Shown here piece by piece: positions 43,403-52,212 of a stretch of DNA of 64,000 nucleotides. A model generated the notes under the pieces. It was not told the DNA's origin. It made no database searches and worked only from the letters and a program-made list of their open reading frames with translations. The DNA is taken from contig NZ_CP128361.1 of the NCBI RefSeq assembly GCF_030345075.1, positions 4,836,001-4,900,000 on the forward strand, in the 5' to 3' direction. The stretch comes from Solwaraspora sp. WMMA2065. Its GTDB lineage: Bacteria > Actinomycetota > Actinomycetes > Mycobacteriales > Micromonosporaceae. Position 1 is the first letter of the stretch; each line of letters starts with the position of its first letter. Made by a program: the position numbers and the translations under genes.

Positions 43403-43416
43403 CTAACGATCGTTTA
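43403..43416. promoter_or_regulatory. TetR-type operator 2
   Basis: CTAACGATCGTTTA contains a perfect 10-bp palindrome, AACGATCGTT. It matches operator 1 (40278) at 10 of 14 positions with the same AACG-NT-CGTT core. It lies 25 bp before the GTG of the carboxyltransferase gene, so a second regulated promoter is likely inside the operon. Confidence 0.6.
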
Positions 43417-43441
43417 GTATGGGCTGGCGCGAGGGGGCGGC

Positions 43442-44974
43442 GTGACACTGGACGGTGAGGCGCTGGATCGGCTCGACAAGCGGATCCGGGCCGGCGGCGC
43501 GGAGAAGTACCATGCGGCGAACGCCGCCCGGGGCAAGCTGTTCGCCCGGGAACGGGTCGACCGGCTGGTCGACGCGGGCTCCTTCGTGGAGGACGGCCGG
43601 TACGCCAACGCCCTCGCCGACGGGCTGCCCGCCGACGGTGTGGTCACCGGCACCGCCACCATCGACGGTCGACAGGTCTGCCTGATGGCCAACGACTCCA
43701 CGGTCAAGGCCGGCTCGTGGGGCGCCCGTACCGTAGAGAAGATCATCCGGATCATCGAGCGGGCGTACGACGCCGGCCTGCCGATGGTCTACCTGGTCGA
43801 CTCCGCCGGGGCCCGGATCACCGATCAGGTCGACCTGTTCCCCGGCCGGCGCGGTGCCGGCAAGATCTTCTGGAACCAGGTCCGGGCCTCCGGGGCGATC
43901 CCGCAGGTCTGTGCCCTGTTCGGGCCGTCGGCCGCCGGCGGTGCCTACATTCCGGCGTTCTGCGACGTGGTGGCGATGGTCGAGGGCAACGCCAGCATGT
44001 ACCTCGGCTCGGACCGGATGGTCGAGATGGTCACCGGTGAGAAGACCACGCTGGAGGCGATGGGCGGTGCCCGGGTGCACTGCGCCGAGTCCGGCGTCGG
44101 GCACTTCCTGTGCAAGACCGAGGACGACGCGCTCGATGTGGTCCGCCGCTACCTGTCCTACCTGCCGGGCAACTGGCAGCAGCCGCCACCGGCGACGGCG
44201 GCGGTCGAGCCGCCGGCCGGGGTCGACCTCGCCGCGCTGGTGCCGGCGAGCGAACGGCAGGCGTTCGACATGCGCCGGTTCGTCAAGGGACTGCTCGACG
44301 AGGGCAGCTTCCTGGAGATCCAGGCGTTGTGGGCCCGCGAGCTGACCGTCGGCTTCGGCCGGCTGGCCGGCCAGGTGGTCGGCGTGGTCGCCAACAACTC
44401 GATGTTCAAGGGCGGGGTGCTGTTCGTCGACTCCGCCGACAAGGCGACCAGGTTCGTGCAGCTGTGCGACGCGTTCAACGTACCGCTGCTGTTCCTGGCC
44501 GATGTGCCCGGCTTCATGGTCGGCAGCGCCGTGGAGAAGCAGGGCATCATCCGGCACGGCGCGAAGATGATCAGCGCGATCTCGGAGGCCACCGTACCGA
44601 AGATCTGCGTCGTGGTCCGCAAGGCCTACGGTGCCGGGCTGTACGCGATGGCCGGCCCCGGATTCGAGCCGGACGCCACCCTGGCCCTGCCCACCGCGAA
44701 AATCGCGGTGATGGGCGCGGAGGCTGCGGTCAACGCGGTCTACGCCAACAAGATCGCGGCGATCGACGATCCCGACGAGCGGGCCGGCTTCGTCGCCGCC
44801 CGCCGCGCCGAGTACGAGCGCGACATCGATCTGACCCGGCTCGCCAGCGAACTCGTCGTCGACGACATCGTCCGACCCGAACAGTTGCGCGCCGAACTGG
44901 TCCGACGGTACGCGGCGGCCACCGGCCGGGACCGGCACTTCTCCCACCGCAGGCACGGCGTCACTCCGGTCTAG
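43442..44974 (+). CDS. accD: Acyl-CoA carboxylase carboxyltransferase (beta) subunit
   Basis: A 510-residue protein of two crotonase-like halves. YLVDSAGARITDQVDLFPGRRGAGKIF and FGPSAAGGAYIPAFCDVV lie in the first half, and LFLADVPGFMVGS with GAGLYAMAGPGFEP in the second. It moves carboxyl groups from biotin to an acyl-CoA. Sequence style and gene context fit methylcrotonyl-CoA carboxylase better than AccD5-type propionyl-CoA enzymes. GTG start at 43442 after GAGGGGG. Confidence 0.92.
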   Translation: MTLDGEALDRLDKRIRAGGAEKYHAANAARGKLFARERVDRLVDAGSFVEDGRYANALADGLPADGVVTGTATIDGRQVCLMANDSTVKAGSWGARTVEKIIRIIERAYDAGLPMVYLVDSAGARITDQVDLFPGRRGAGKIFWNQVRASGAIPQVCALFGPSAAGGAYIPAFCDVVAMVEGNASMYLGSDRMVEMVTGEKTTLEAMGGARVHCAESGVGHFLCKTEDDALDVVRRYLSYLPGNWQQPPPATAAVEPPAGVDLAALVPASERQAFDMRRFVKGLLDEGSFLEIQALWARELTVGFGRLAGQVVGVVANNSMFKGGVLFVDSADKATRFVQLCDAFNVPLLFLADVPGFMVGSAVEKQGIIRHGAKMISAISEATVPKICVVVRKAYGAGLYAMAGPGFEPDATLALPTAKIAVMGAEAAVNAVYANKIAAIDDPDERAGFVAARRAEYERDIDLTRLASELVVDDIVRPEQLRAELVRRYAAATGRDRHFSHRRHGVTPV

Positions 44975-45047
44975 CGGCACCGCAGGTGCGGCACCCGGTG
45001 CCAGTGACAGGCGACCGGGCTGCGAGTCCTCCAGAAAGGATCTGAGC

Positions 45048-46205
45048 ATGGACTTCAGGCTGACCGACGAGCAGGAGGCGCTGCGGGAGAGCGTCCGCGA
45101 GTTCGCCCGCGAGGCGATCGCGCCGGTGATCGGTGACTACTACCAGCGGCATGCCTTCCCTTACGACATCGTCCGCCAGATGGGCAAGATGGGGCTGTTC
45201 GGGTTGCCGTTCCCGGAGGAGTACGGCGGGATGGGCGGCGACTACTTCGCGCTCTGTCTGGTGCTGGAGGAGCTGGCCCGGGTCGATTCCAGTGTGGCCA
45301 TCACGCTGGAGGCAGCGGTCTCGCTCGGTGCGATGCCGATCTACCGGTTCGGCACCCCGGAGCAGCGCGAGCGGTGGCTGCCGGAGCTGGTCAGCGGGGC
45401 GGCGTTGGCCGGTTTCGGGTTGACCGAGCCGGGATTCGGCTCCGACGCCGGAGGGACCGCCACCCGGGCGGTGCGCGACGGTGACCATTGGGTGATCAAC
45501 GGTTCGAAGGCGTTCATCACCAACTCGGGCACCGACATCACCTCGCTGGTGACGGTCACCGCGGTGACGGGGAGCAGGCCGGACGGGTCGAAGGAACTGT
45601 CCACCTTCATCGTGCCGGCCGGGACGCCTGGGTTCACCGTCGCGCCGGGGTACTCCAAGGTCGGCTGGTGTGCCTCGGACACCCACGAGTTGACGTTCGA
45701 CGATTGCCGGGTTCCGGCCGAAAATCTGCTGGGTGAGCGTGGTCGGGGGTTCGCGCAATTTCTCCGGATCCTCGACGAAGGGCGGATCGCGATCGCCGCC
45801 CTTGCGGTCGGCCTCGCGCAGGGCTGCGTCGACGAGTCCGTCCGGTACGCGGGTCAGCGCCGCGCATTCGGCCAGCTCATCGGCGGGTACCAGGCGATCC
45901 AATTCAAGATCGCTGACATGGAGGTACGGGCGCACACCGCCCGGCTGGCCTACTACGACGCGGCCGCCCGGATGCTCGCCGGTGACCAGTTCAAACGTCA
46001 GGCCGCGGTGGCGAAGCTGCACGCCAGCGAGTGCGCCGTGCAGAACGCCCGGGAGGCGACCCAGATCCACGGTGGGTACGGCTTCATGAACGAGTTCCCG
46101 GTCGCGCGATTCTGGCGCGACGCGAAGATTCTCGAGATCGGCGAGGGCACCTCGGAGATCCAGCGAATGATCATCGCTCGTGATCTTGGGCTGGCCGACG
46201 CTTGA
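45048..46205 (+). CDS. Acyl-CoA dehydrogenase (isovaleryl-CoA-type)
   Basis: A 385-residue flavoprotein: TDEQEALRESVREFARE, FGLTEPGFGSDAGGT, and the C-terminal QIHGGYGFMNEFPVARFWRD and EIGEGTSEIQRMIIAR. It desaturates acyl-CoA using FAD. Together with the carboxylase and HMG-CoA lyase genes it suggests oxidation of isovaleryl-CoA in leucine catabolism; an enoyl-CoA hydratase is not in the cluster. AAAGGA precedes the ATG. Confidence 0.92.
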   Translation: MDFRLTDEQEALRESVREFAREAIAPVIGDYYQRHAFPYDIVRQMGKMGLFGLPFPEEYGGMGGDYFALCLVLEELARVDSSVAITLEAAVSLGAMPIYRFGTPEQRERWLPELVSGAALAGFGLTEPGFGSDAGGTATRAVRDGDHWVINGSKAFITNSGTDITSLVTVTAVTGSRPDGSKELSTFIVPAGTPGFTVAPGYSKVGWCASDTHELTFDDCRVPAENLLGERGRGFAQFLRILDEGRIAIAALAVGLAQGCVDESVRYAGQRRAFGQLIGGYQAIQFKIADMEVRAHTARLAYYDAAARMLAGDQFKRQAAVAKLHASECAVQNAREATQIHGGYGFMNEFPVARFWRDAKILEIGEGTSEIQRMIIARDLGLADA

Positions 46206-46331
46206 TGAGCTTGTAAGGGTGCCCCGGAGGGCACCGCACCTCACCGGTTGTGTCGGAAATCCGTTCCTTTCGGGTCGTCAGCCGGACGGAAAGCTGACCC
46301 GGGCACCCTGCAATGCGTACCCTCTCCTGCC

Positions 46332-49007
46332 ATGAGTCCGGATCATGCTCCTGACCAGAGCAGGGTCGGGTTCGACGAACTACTCCGCAGCCGACGGCTG
46401 GCCGTCGGCCTGACCCAGGCGGAGCTCGCCGCGGTGGCCGGGGTCGGCGTGCGTACCGTCCGGGACCTGGAACGGGCCCGCACGGCCCGGCCGCAGCGGA
46501 CCACGGTCGATCTGCTCGTCGCCGCGCTCGGCCTGACCGGAGAGGACCGGGCCGAGTTCCACGCGGCGGCGCGGGGCCGGCCGGCCGAGCCGCGTCCGAC
46601 GATCCCGCGCCAGCTGACCCCGGCACTCGCCACCGCAGCGTTCCCGGCCGGGCCGCGCAGCGAGGCTGCCGGCGACATCGAGACATTGGTCGGGCCCGGC
46701 CGTAGCCGGGGTGTCCCACTGCCCGGCGAACTGATCGGCCGCGACTGTGACGTGGCCGACCTGGCCGGCCTGCTGACTGCGGGACCCGGTGCCGGGGCAG
46801 GGCTGGTCAGCCTGGTCGGACTTGCCGGAGTCGGCAAGACCAGCCTGGCGCTCGCGGTCGCCGCCGAGGTGACCGACCGGTATCCGGGCGGCACCGGTGG
46901 CATCGTCGTCACCGAAGGCTCCACCGTCAGTGACGTACTGACCGCCACCGCTACCGTCTTCGGCGTCGGGCGGGTCAACGACCTGGCGGCCCGGCTAGCC
47001 GACGGCCCGGCACTGCTGCTGGTGGACGCGGTGGAACGGGCACCGGTGGCGATGGCCGACGCGCTGCACTGGCTGACCCGTACCGCTCCGTCGCTGCAGG
47101 TGGTGGCGACCGGCCGGCACCCGGTCGGACTCCCCGGTGAACGGGTCTGGCCGGTCACGCCGCTGGAGGTGCCGCCGGCCGACACCGAGGCCGATCTGGC
47201 CACGGTCGCCGGCTACCCGGCGGCGCGGCTCTTCCTGGCCCGGCTCCGGCAGGTACGCCGGGAACCGGTGCACCCCGGCGAGGTCGGCGCGCTGGTCGGG
47301 CTCGTCCGGCGGCTCGGCGGGCTGCCGCTGGCCATCGAGCTGGCCGCCGCCCGGGGGCGGGCGCTCGACCTGAACGAGATCTTCAACCGGTACGGCGACC
47401 GGCTGCTCGACCTGGCCGTGCCACCACCCAGCAGGGAAGCCGTGGCGGTGACTCTGCGCGACGCGGTCGCGGCCAGCTACGCGCTGCTCACCCCCGCCGA
47501 ACGGCGTGGCGTACGTCGGCTCTCGGCGTTCCGCAACCGGTGGTCGGTCGAGCTGGCCGAGGGGATGCTCGCCGAGGATCCGGTCCAGCCGGATGTTGGC
47601 CAACTCGACATCGGCCAACTCGACATCGGCCAACTCGACATCGGCCAGCCCGACATCGGCCAGTCGGATCAGGACGGTCGGGTCGACGCGGTGCCGTTCC
47701 TCGACCGGCTCATGTCGTTGGGGCTGCTCGGTGCCCGGGGCGCGGGTCCGTACCGGTTCCGGCTGATCGACGTGGTGCGGGATCTGGCCACCGAGCGGGC
47801 CGCCGCACACGGCGAACTGTCGGCGATCCGGCGTCGGCACGCCGTGCTGTTCGCGCGGCTCGCCGAGCGGGCGGCGGTCGACCTGGCCGGGCCGAAGCTG
47901 GTCACCGTCGTCAGTCGGCTCGACGAGGTGGCCAGTGACCTGTGGGCCGCGCTCGCCCACTCGGCCAACGACGACCCGCACACCGCACTGCGCCTGGCCG
48001 CCGCACTGCCCCGGTGGTGGCGGTTCCGGGGACGCGACGTGGCCGGACGGCGCTGGCTGCGCCGGCTGCTCGACGACCCGCGGTCGGCCGACGCGGACCC
48101 GGCGATCCGGGCCTGGGCCCAGATCGGCGTGGCTCAGCTCGCGCTGGAGCACGACGCCGGCCCGCAGGAACTTCCGGCGGTCCGGTCGGCGCTGGTCACC
48201 TTCATCGAGCTCGGGGAGACGTCGGGTGAGCTGGCCGCGCGTACCGTGCTCAGCTCTGCCTGCCTGGCCGCCGGTCGGTTCGACGAGGCGCGGGCGCACT
48301 CCGAGGCGGTGCTTGCCCTGGCCGGCCGAATCGGCCGGATCCGGGAGATGACGCTCGCCCAGCACGCGTTGGCCCGGCACGAGATCCGATCGGGTGACCT
48401 GCGGGCCGCCCGGCGCCGGCTCGCGGCGGTTGACCGGCTCGCGGCCAGGTCCGGCGAGGACCGGTTGCGGCTGCTGGCCCGGGCCAACCTGGCCGAGGTG
48501 GCCAGGCTTGAGGGCCGGTACGCGCGGGCAGCCGACCTGGGACGCCGGGTGTTGGCGGCGTTGACCGCCGTCGGGGATCCGAGTCACCGGCGGCAGGTGT
48601 TGGGCATCGTCGGGCTGGCGCTGGCCCAGGACGGCCGCCTCGCGGAAGCGGCCGACGCCCTGACCGAGCTCCGTGGCCAGGTGATGCCGGTGGAGGGGGT
48701 GGACCGGCCTGGTCACCCTGCCGACCAGGCCGGGCCGGGCGACGATCCCCGGTGCGCGTTGATCGAGGCGACCCTCGCGGCGCGGCGCGGGGAACGGGAG
48801 CTGGCGACGGAGTGGTACGCCGTGGCGGCCCGTTCGCTGGGCAACGGCCCAGAGCCGCGGGACGCGGTGGAGGCGATGGTGGAGCTGGTGGTGCACGCTG
48901 AGACGACGGCGTCGCGGGCTTCGGCCCGGGACCGGTTGGTGGCGGCCTGCCACAGTGCCGGGATCACCCTGCTGCCCCGGGAACGGGAGGCGGTGGGTCA
49001 GGGATGA
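46332..49007 (+). CDS. STAND regulator: XRE HTH, NB-ARC ATPase and TPR-like repeats
   Basis: An 891-residue protein. Residues 10-70 are a helix-turn-helix (GLTQAELAAVAGVGVRTVRDLE). An NTPase follows, with Walker A GLAGVGKTSL, Walker B ALLLVDAV and the GLPLAIELAA motif, and then a helical, TPR-like C-terminus. The layout resembles AfsR/SARP-independent LuxR-like STAND regulators that switch on target genes after nucleotide exchange. Between the ATPase and the TPR part there is a tandem repeat of a QLDIG unit. It lies alone between the acyl-CoA operon and a MarR gene. Confidence 0.85.
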   Translation: MSPDHAPDQSRVGFDELLRSRRLAVGLTQAELAAVAGVGVRTVRDLERARTARPQRTTVDLLVAALGLTGEDRAEFHAAARGRPAEPRPTIPRQLTPALATAAFPAGPRSEAAGDIETLVGPGRSRGVPLPGELIGRDCDVADLAGLLTAGPGAGAGLVSLVGLAGVGKTSLALAVAAEVTDRYPGGTGGIVVTEGSTVSDVLTATATVFGVGRVNDLAARLADGPALLLVDAVERAPVAMADALHWLTRTAPSLQVVATGRHPVGLPGERVWPVTPLEVPPADTEADLATVAGYPAARLFLARLRQVRREPVHPGEVGALVGLVRRLGGLPLAIELAAARGRALDLNEIFNRYGDRLLDLAVPPPSREAVAVTLRDAVAASYALLTPAERRGVRRLSAFRNRWSVELAEGMLAEDPVQPDVGQLDIGQLDIGQLDIGQPDIGQSDQDGRVDAVPFLDRLMSLGLLGARGAGPYRFRLIDVVRDLATERAAAHGELSAIRRRHAVLFARLAERAAVDLAGPKLVTVVSRLDEVASDLWAALAHSANDDPHTALRLAAALPRWWRFRGRDVAGRRWLRRLLDDPRSADADPAIRAWAQIGVAQLALEHDAGPQELPAVRSALVTFIELGETSGELAARTVLSSACLAAGRFDEARAHSEAVLALAGRIGRIREMTLAQHALARHEIRSGDLRAARRRLAAVDRLAARSGEDRLRLLARANLAEVARLEGRYARAADLGRRVLAALTAVGDPSHRRQVLGIVGLALAQDGRLAEAADALTELRGQVMPVEGVDRPGHPADQAGPGDDPRCALIEATLAARRGERELATEWYAVAARSLGNGPEPRDAVEAMVELVVHAETTASRASARDRLVAACHSAGITLLPREREAVGQG
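47592..47668 (+). repeat. 15-bp coding minisatellite in the STAND gene
   Basis: CTCGACATCGGCCAA-like units repeat five times with period 15 and keep frame, giving QLDIG units. Copies are nearly identical, so the array is probably young and its length may vary between strains. Confidence 0.85.
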
Positions 49008-49257
49008 ATCAGGTCAGGACGCGGACGTCCGGCGGGGCCATCACTGGCCGCCCGCCGGACGTCGACACGCCCCCCGGGTTGGCGCGGAATCGCCCCCCGG
49101 CCTGGACCAGATGTCCTGGCCTTCGCGCCGCACCCCCCGTTACGTTCCCGGTCGCCAGTACGCTATCCGGCCCATCCGAGCTGTTTGCGGCTTTCAGAAC
49201 TTTATGTCGTTGATCAAGGGTGCTTTCTGCCGGTCCTTCTGCCGGTGCCGGCGTCGG
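49008..49257. other. Intergenic region without a recognised gene
   Basis: The gap between the STAND gene stop and the MarR stop holds no convincing ORF or strong hairpin. It includes a TGCCGGTCCTTCTGCCGGT repeat but nothing I can assign. Confidence 0.4.
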
Positions 49258-49749
49258 TCAACGGACCGGCGCGGTCACTTCGTCACTGCCGGCGGTTGCC
49301 TGCGGATGCACCGCGTCACGAAGGTGTCGGAGGGTGTCGAGTAGTGTCGCCAACTCCGCAGGCTCGAACTGGCCGGTGAACCACTTGTCGATCAGTTGCA
49401 GGTGGCCGGGGAGGGTGTCGTCGAGGCGTTGCTGTCCAGCCCGGGTGAGCACCGCGTACGAGCTGCGCCGGTCGGACGGGCAGGCGCGCCGGCAGACCAG
49501 CCCGTCGCGCACCATCCGGTCGACCACCCGGGTCGCGCCACTGGTGGACAGCGCAGCCTGAGCGGCCAGGTCGGTCATCCGCAGCTGGTGACCTGCGGAA
49601 CGGCGCAGCCGCATCAGCACCTCGAACTCGACCGTCGACAGGCCGTGCTCCTCGAACTGCGCCGCGAAGCGGGCCGCGAGCCCGGTGTGGACTTCGAAGA
49701 GGAGGCCGATCGCGGTGATCCGGGGATCGTCGGCGAGGTTCTCGGTCAC
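49258..49749 (-). CDS. MarR-family transcriptional regulator
   Basis: A 163-residue protein with the winged helix STVEFEVLMRLRRSAGHQLRMTDLAAQ, then STSGATRVVDRMVRDGLVCR and RRSSYAVLTRAG, which is typical MarR. The GTG at 49749 is likely; longer in-frame starts overlap the divergent promoter. It faces away from the YceI gene and probably controls it through the 100-bp shared promoter. Confidence 0.88.
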   Translation of the reverse strand: MTENLADDPRITAIGLLFEVHTGLAARFAAQFEEHGLSTVEFEVLMRLRRSAGHQLRMTDLAAQAALSTSGATRVVDRMVRDGLVCRRACPSDRRSSYAVLTRAGQQRLDDTLPGHLQLIDKWFTGQFEPAELATLLDTLRHLRDAVHPQATAGSDEVTAPVR

Positions 49750-49768
49750 CAGGTCATCGTAGCAGTAC

Positions 49769-49797
49769 TTGACATGAGGAATATTGCCTAGTCTATT
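49769..49797 (+). promoter_or_regulatory. Candidate promoter of the YceI gene
   Basis: TTGACA (49769-49774) and TCTATT (49792-49797) are separated by 17 bp, and the ATG follows 55 bp later. The region is unusually AT-rich, and a MarR operator would be expected here. Confidence 0.45.
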
Positions 49798-49852
49798 GTT
49801 GCTGTCGCACATGTTCCCCCTTCAACCGAATGTCCCGCGAGAGGCAGTAGCC

Positions 49853-50428
49853 ATGAGCACCGACCAGACCACCCGCGAGTGGAACGGCATCACCATTCCC
49901 ACCGCCGGCACCTACGAACTCGACCAGGCCCACCGGCGGGTCGGGTTCGTCGCTCGCCACATGATGGTCAGCAAGGTCCGCGGTGAGTTCACCGACGCCA
50001 CCGCCACCATCACCGTCGCCGAGGACCCGCTGCAGTCGTCGGTCACCGCGGTGCTGCAGGCGGCCAGCATCAACACCGGGCAGGCCGACCGGGACGCCCA
50101 CCTGCGAAGCGGCGACTTCCTCGACGTCGAGAAGTTCACCACCATCGAGTTCCGCAGCACCGGGATCGTCTCGCACAGCGGCAACGAGTTCGTGCTCGCC
50201 GGTGACCTGACGGTCAAGGACGTGACCCGGCCGGTGGAGCTCGCCGTCGAGTTCGAGGGCGCCGGCCGCAGCCCGTTCGGCCAGGACATCTTCGGCTTCA
50301 CCGCCAGCACCGAGATCGACCGTGAGGAGTTCGGCCTGACCTGGAACGTCGCCCTGGAGACCGGCGGCGTGCTGGTCGGCAAGAAGATCAAGATCGAGAT
50401 CGAGGGCGAGGCCATCCGTCAGGGGTGA
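49853..50428 (+). CDS. YceI-family lipocalin-like protein
   Basis: A 191-residue protein of the YceI fold: YELDQAHRRVGFVARHMMVSKVRGEF, then INTGQADRDAHLRSGDFLDVEKF, and LTVKDVTRPVEL. YceI barrels bind isoprenoid-like lipids and are often paired with MarR regulators under stress. No signal peptide is visible, so it is probably cytoplasmic, unlike periplasmic E. coli YceI. GAGAGG precedes the ATG at 49853. A strong terminator follows. Confidence 0.9.
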   Translation: MSTDQTTREWNGITIPTAGTYELDQAHRRVGFVARHMMVSKVRGEFTDATATITVAEDPLQSSVTAVLQAASINTGQADRDAHLRSGDFLDVEKFTTIEFRSTGIVSHSGNEFVLAGDLTVKDVTRPVELAVEFEGAGRSPFGQDIFGFTASTEIDREEFGLTWNVALETGGVLVGKKIKIEIEGEAIRQG

Positions 50429-50454
50429 ACCCCGGCGCCCGTACCCGGCGCGAC

Positions 50455-50499
50455 ACAGCGGCACCCCGGCCACCTCCTCGGTGACCGGGGTGCCGCTGT
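50455..50499 (+). terminator. Strong intrinsic-type hairpin after YceI
   Basis: ACAGCGGCACCCCGG (50455-50469) pairs perfectly over 15 bp with CCGGGGTGCCGCTGT (50485-50499), and the loop closes further through CACC/GGTG. There is no long U-tract, as is usual in actinobacteria. Confidence 0.8.
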
Positions 50500-50720
50500 C
50501 TGTAGTAACCCCAGTAGAAGACGCCCGTCGGATGTGAAAAGGTGAAACCGAGCGCTTCGGTCCGCTCACTTTGGGGCGATCAACGCCTGTCCCGGCTGGG
50601 GGAGCCGACGACAGCTGCGGTCGAGCAGGGTTGCACCACCACACAGTCGGAACGGTTCTGCCGCGCCGCTCGGCCAGCGAGCGTGGCGGCGGCCGTTCGG
50701 GGCGCGCCGGGGAGGGCATT

Positions 50721-52202
50721 ATGGGCAGGGATGTCGGTTCACGCGCGTCGTTCAGTCGGGAGGATCGCGTACGCTACCGGCAAAAGGTCCGCCGCTGCCT
50801 CGACGTCTTCGCGCTGATGCTCGACGACTTCAAGTTCGACGCCGACCGGCCGACGACCGGGCTGGAGATCGAGCTGAACCTGGTAGATCCGTACGCGGAG
50901 CCCGCGATGCGCAACGCGGAGATCCTGGCCAACCTCGCGGACCCCACCTTCCAGACCGAGCTCGGGCAGTTCAACCTCGAACTCAACGCGCGCCCGCGGC
51001 TGATCGAGGCCGACGGATTCGCCGACTACGAAGCCGACCTGCAGGCCAGCCTGGCTCGCGCCGGTGACCGGGCGGCGAAGGCCGAGGCGGCCATCATCCT
51101 GATCGGCATCCTGCCCACCCTCACCCCACAGCACCTGGTGCTGAACAACATCTCCACCAACGGGCGTTACCGGGTGCTCAACGAGCAGATCGTCGCCGCC
51201 CGCGGGGAGGACATCCGGCTGGACATCCGGGGGGTGGAGCGGCTGCAGGCGTACACCGACTCGATCGCCCCGGAGGCCGGCTGCACCAGCGTGCAGTTCC
51301 ACCTGCAGGTCTCCCCGGACAACTTCGCCAACTACTGGAACGCGTCCCAGGCGATCGCGGCGGTCCAGGTGGCGCTCGGTGCCAACGCACCGTACTTCTA
51401 CAGCAAACAGCTCTGGGCGGAGACCCGCATCGTGCTGTTCGAGCAGGCCACCGACACCCGGCCGGACGAGCTGAAGGCGCAGGGCGTACGGCCCCGGGTG
51501 TGGTTCGGTGAACGGTGGATCACGTCGATCTTCGACCTGTTCGAGGAGAATGTCCGGTACTTCCCGCCGTTGCTGCCGATCTGCGCCGACGAGGACCCGG
51601 TCGAGGTGCTGCAGGCCGGCGGCGTGCCCGAGCTCAGCGAGCTACGGCTGCACAACGGCACCGTCTACCGGTGGAACCGGCCGGTGTACGACATCATGCA
51701 CGGTCGACCGCACCTGCGGGTGGAGAACCGGGTGCTGCCCGCCGGGCCGACCGTCGTCGACATGCTCGCCAACGCCGCCTTCTACTTCGGCCTGGCCAGG
51801 GAGCTTGCCGAGGCGGACCGCCCGGTGTGGAGCCAGCTGAGCTTCGGTGCGGCCGAGGAGAACTTCCACCAGGCTGCGCGGCGCGGGATCGCCGCACACA
51901 TGCACTGGCCGCAGCTCGGCGAGATTCCGGTCACCGATCTGGTGCTGGATGTCCTGCTTCCCAAGGCGTACGCCGGGCTGGACCGGTTCGGTGTCTCGCC
52001 ACAGCAGCGTGACCGGCTGCTCGGCATCATCGAACAACGCTGTCGGTTGAGGCGCAACGGTGCGGTCTGGCAGACCGAGTCGGTCTGGCGGGCCGAGCGG
52101 GAGCAGGGCCTGGCCCGACCCGACGCGCTGCACCAGATGCTGCAGCGCTACGCCGAACTGCAACGCAGCAACGAACCGGTGCACACCTGGCCGGTCGACT
52201 GA
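50721..52202 (+). CDS. Glutamate-cysteine ligase (GCS2)-like enzyme
   Basis: A 493-residue protein. It has the ATP-grasp-related GCS2 signature TGLEIELNLVD, FNLELNARP, NNISTNGRYRVLN and SVQFHLQVSP, as in carboxylate-amine ligases. Family members make gamma-glutamylcysteine or related amides (mycothiol and ergothioneine relatives), but substrate residues cannot be told here. ATG at 50721 preceded by GGAGGG. Convergent with the following membrane gene. Confidence 0.82.
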   Translation: MGRDVGSRASFSREDRVRYRQKVRRCLDVFALMLDDFKFDADRPTTGLEIELNLVDPYAEPAMRNAEILANLADPTFQTELGQFNLELNARPRLIEADGFADYEADLQASLARAGDRAAKAEAAIILIGILPTLTPQHLVLNNISTNGRYRVLNEQIVAARGEDIRLDIRGVERLQAYTDSIAPEAGCTSVQFHLQVSPDNFANYWNASQAIAAVQVALGANAPYFYSKQLWAETRIVLFEQATDTRPDELKAQGVRPRVWFGERWITSIFDLFEENVRYFPPLLPICADEDPVEVLQAGGVPELSELRLHNGTVYRWNRPVYDIMHGRPHLRVENRVLPAGPTVVDMLANAAFYFGLARELAEADRPVWSQLSFGAAEENFHQAARRGIAAHMHWPQLGEIPVTDLVLDVLLPKAYAGLDRFGVSPQQRDRLLGIIEQRCRLRRNGAVWQTESVWRAEREQGLARPDALHQMLQRYAELQRSNEPVHTWPVD

Positions 52203-52212
52203 TTCGCGTTGT

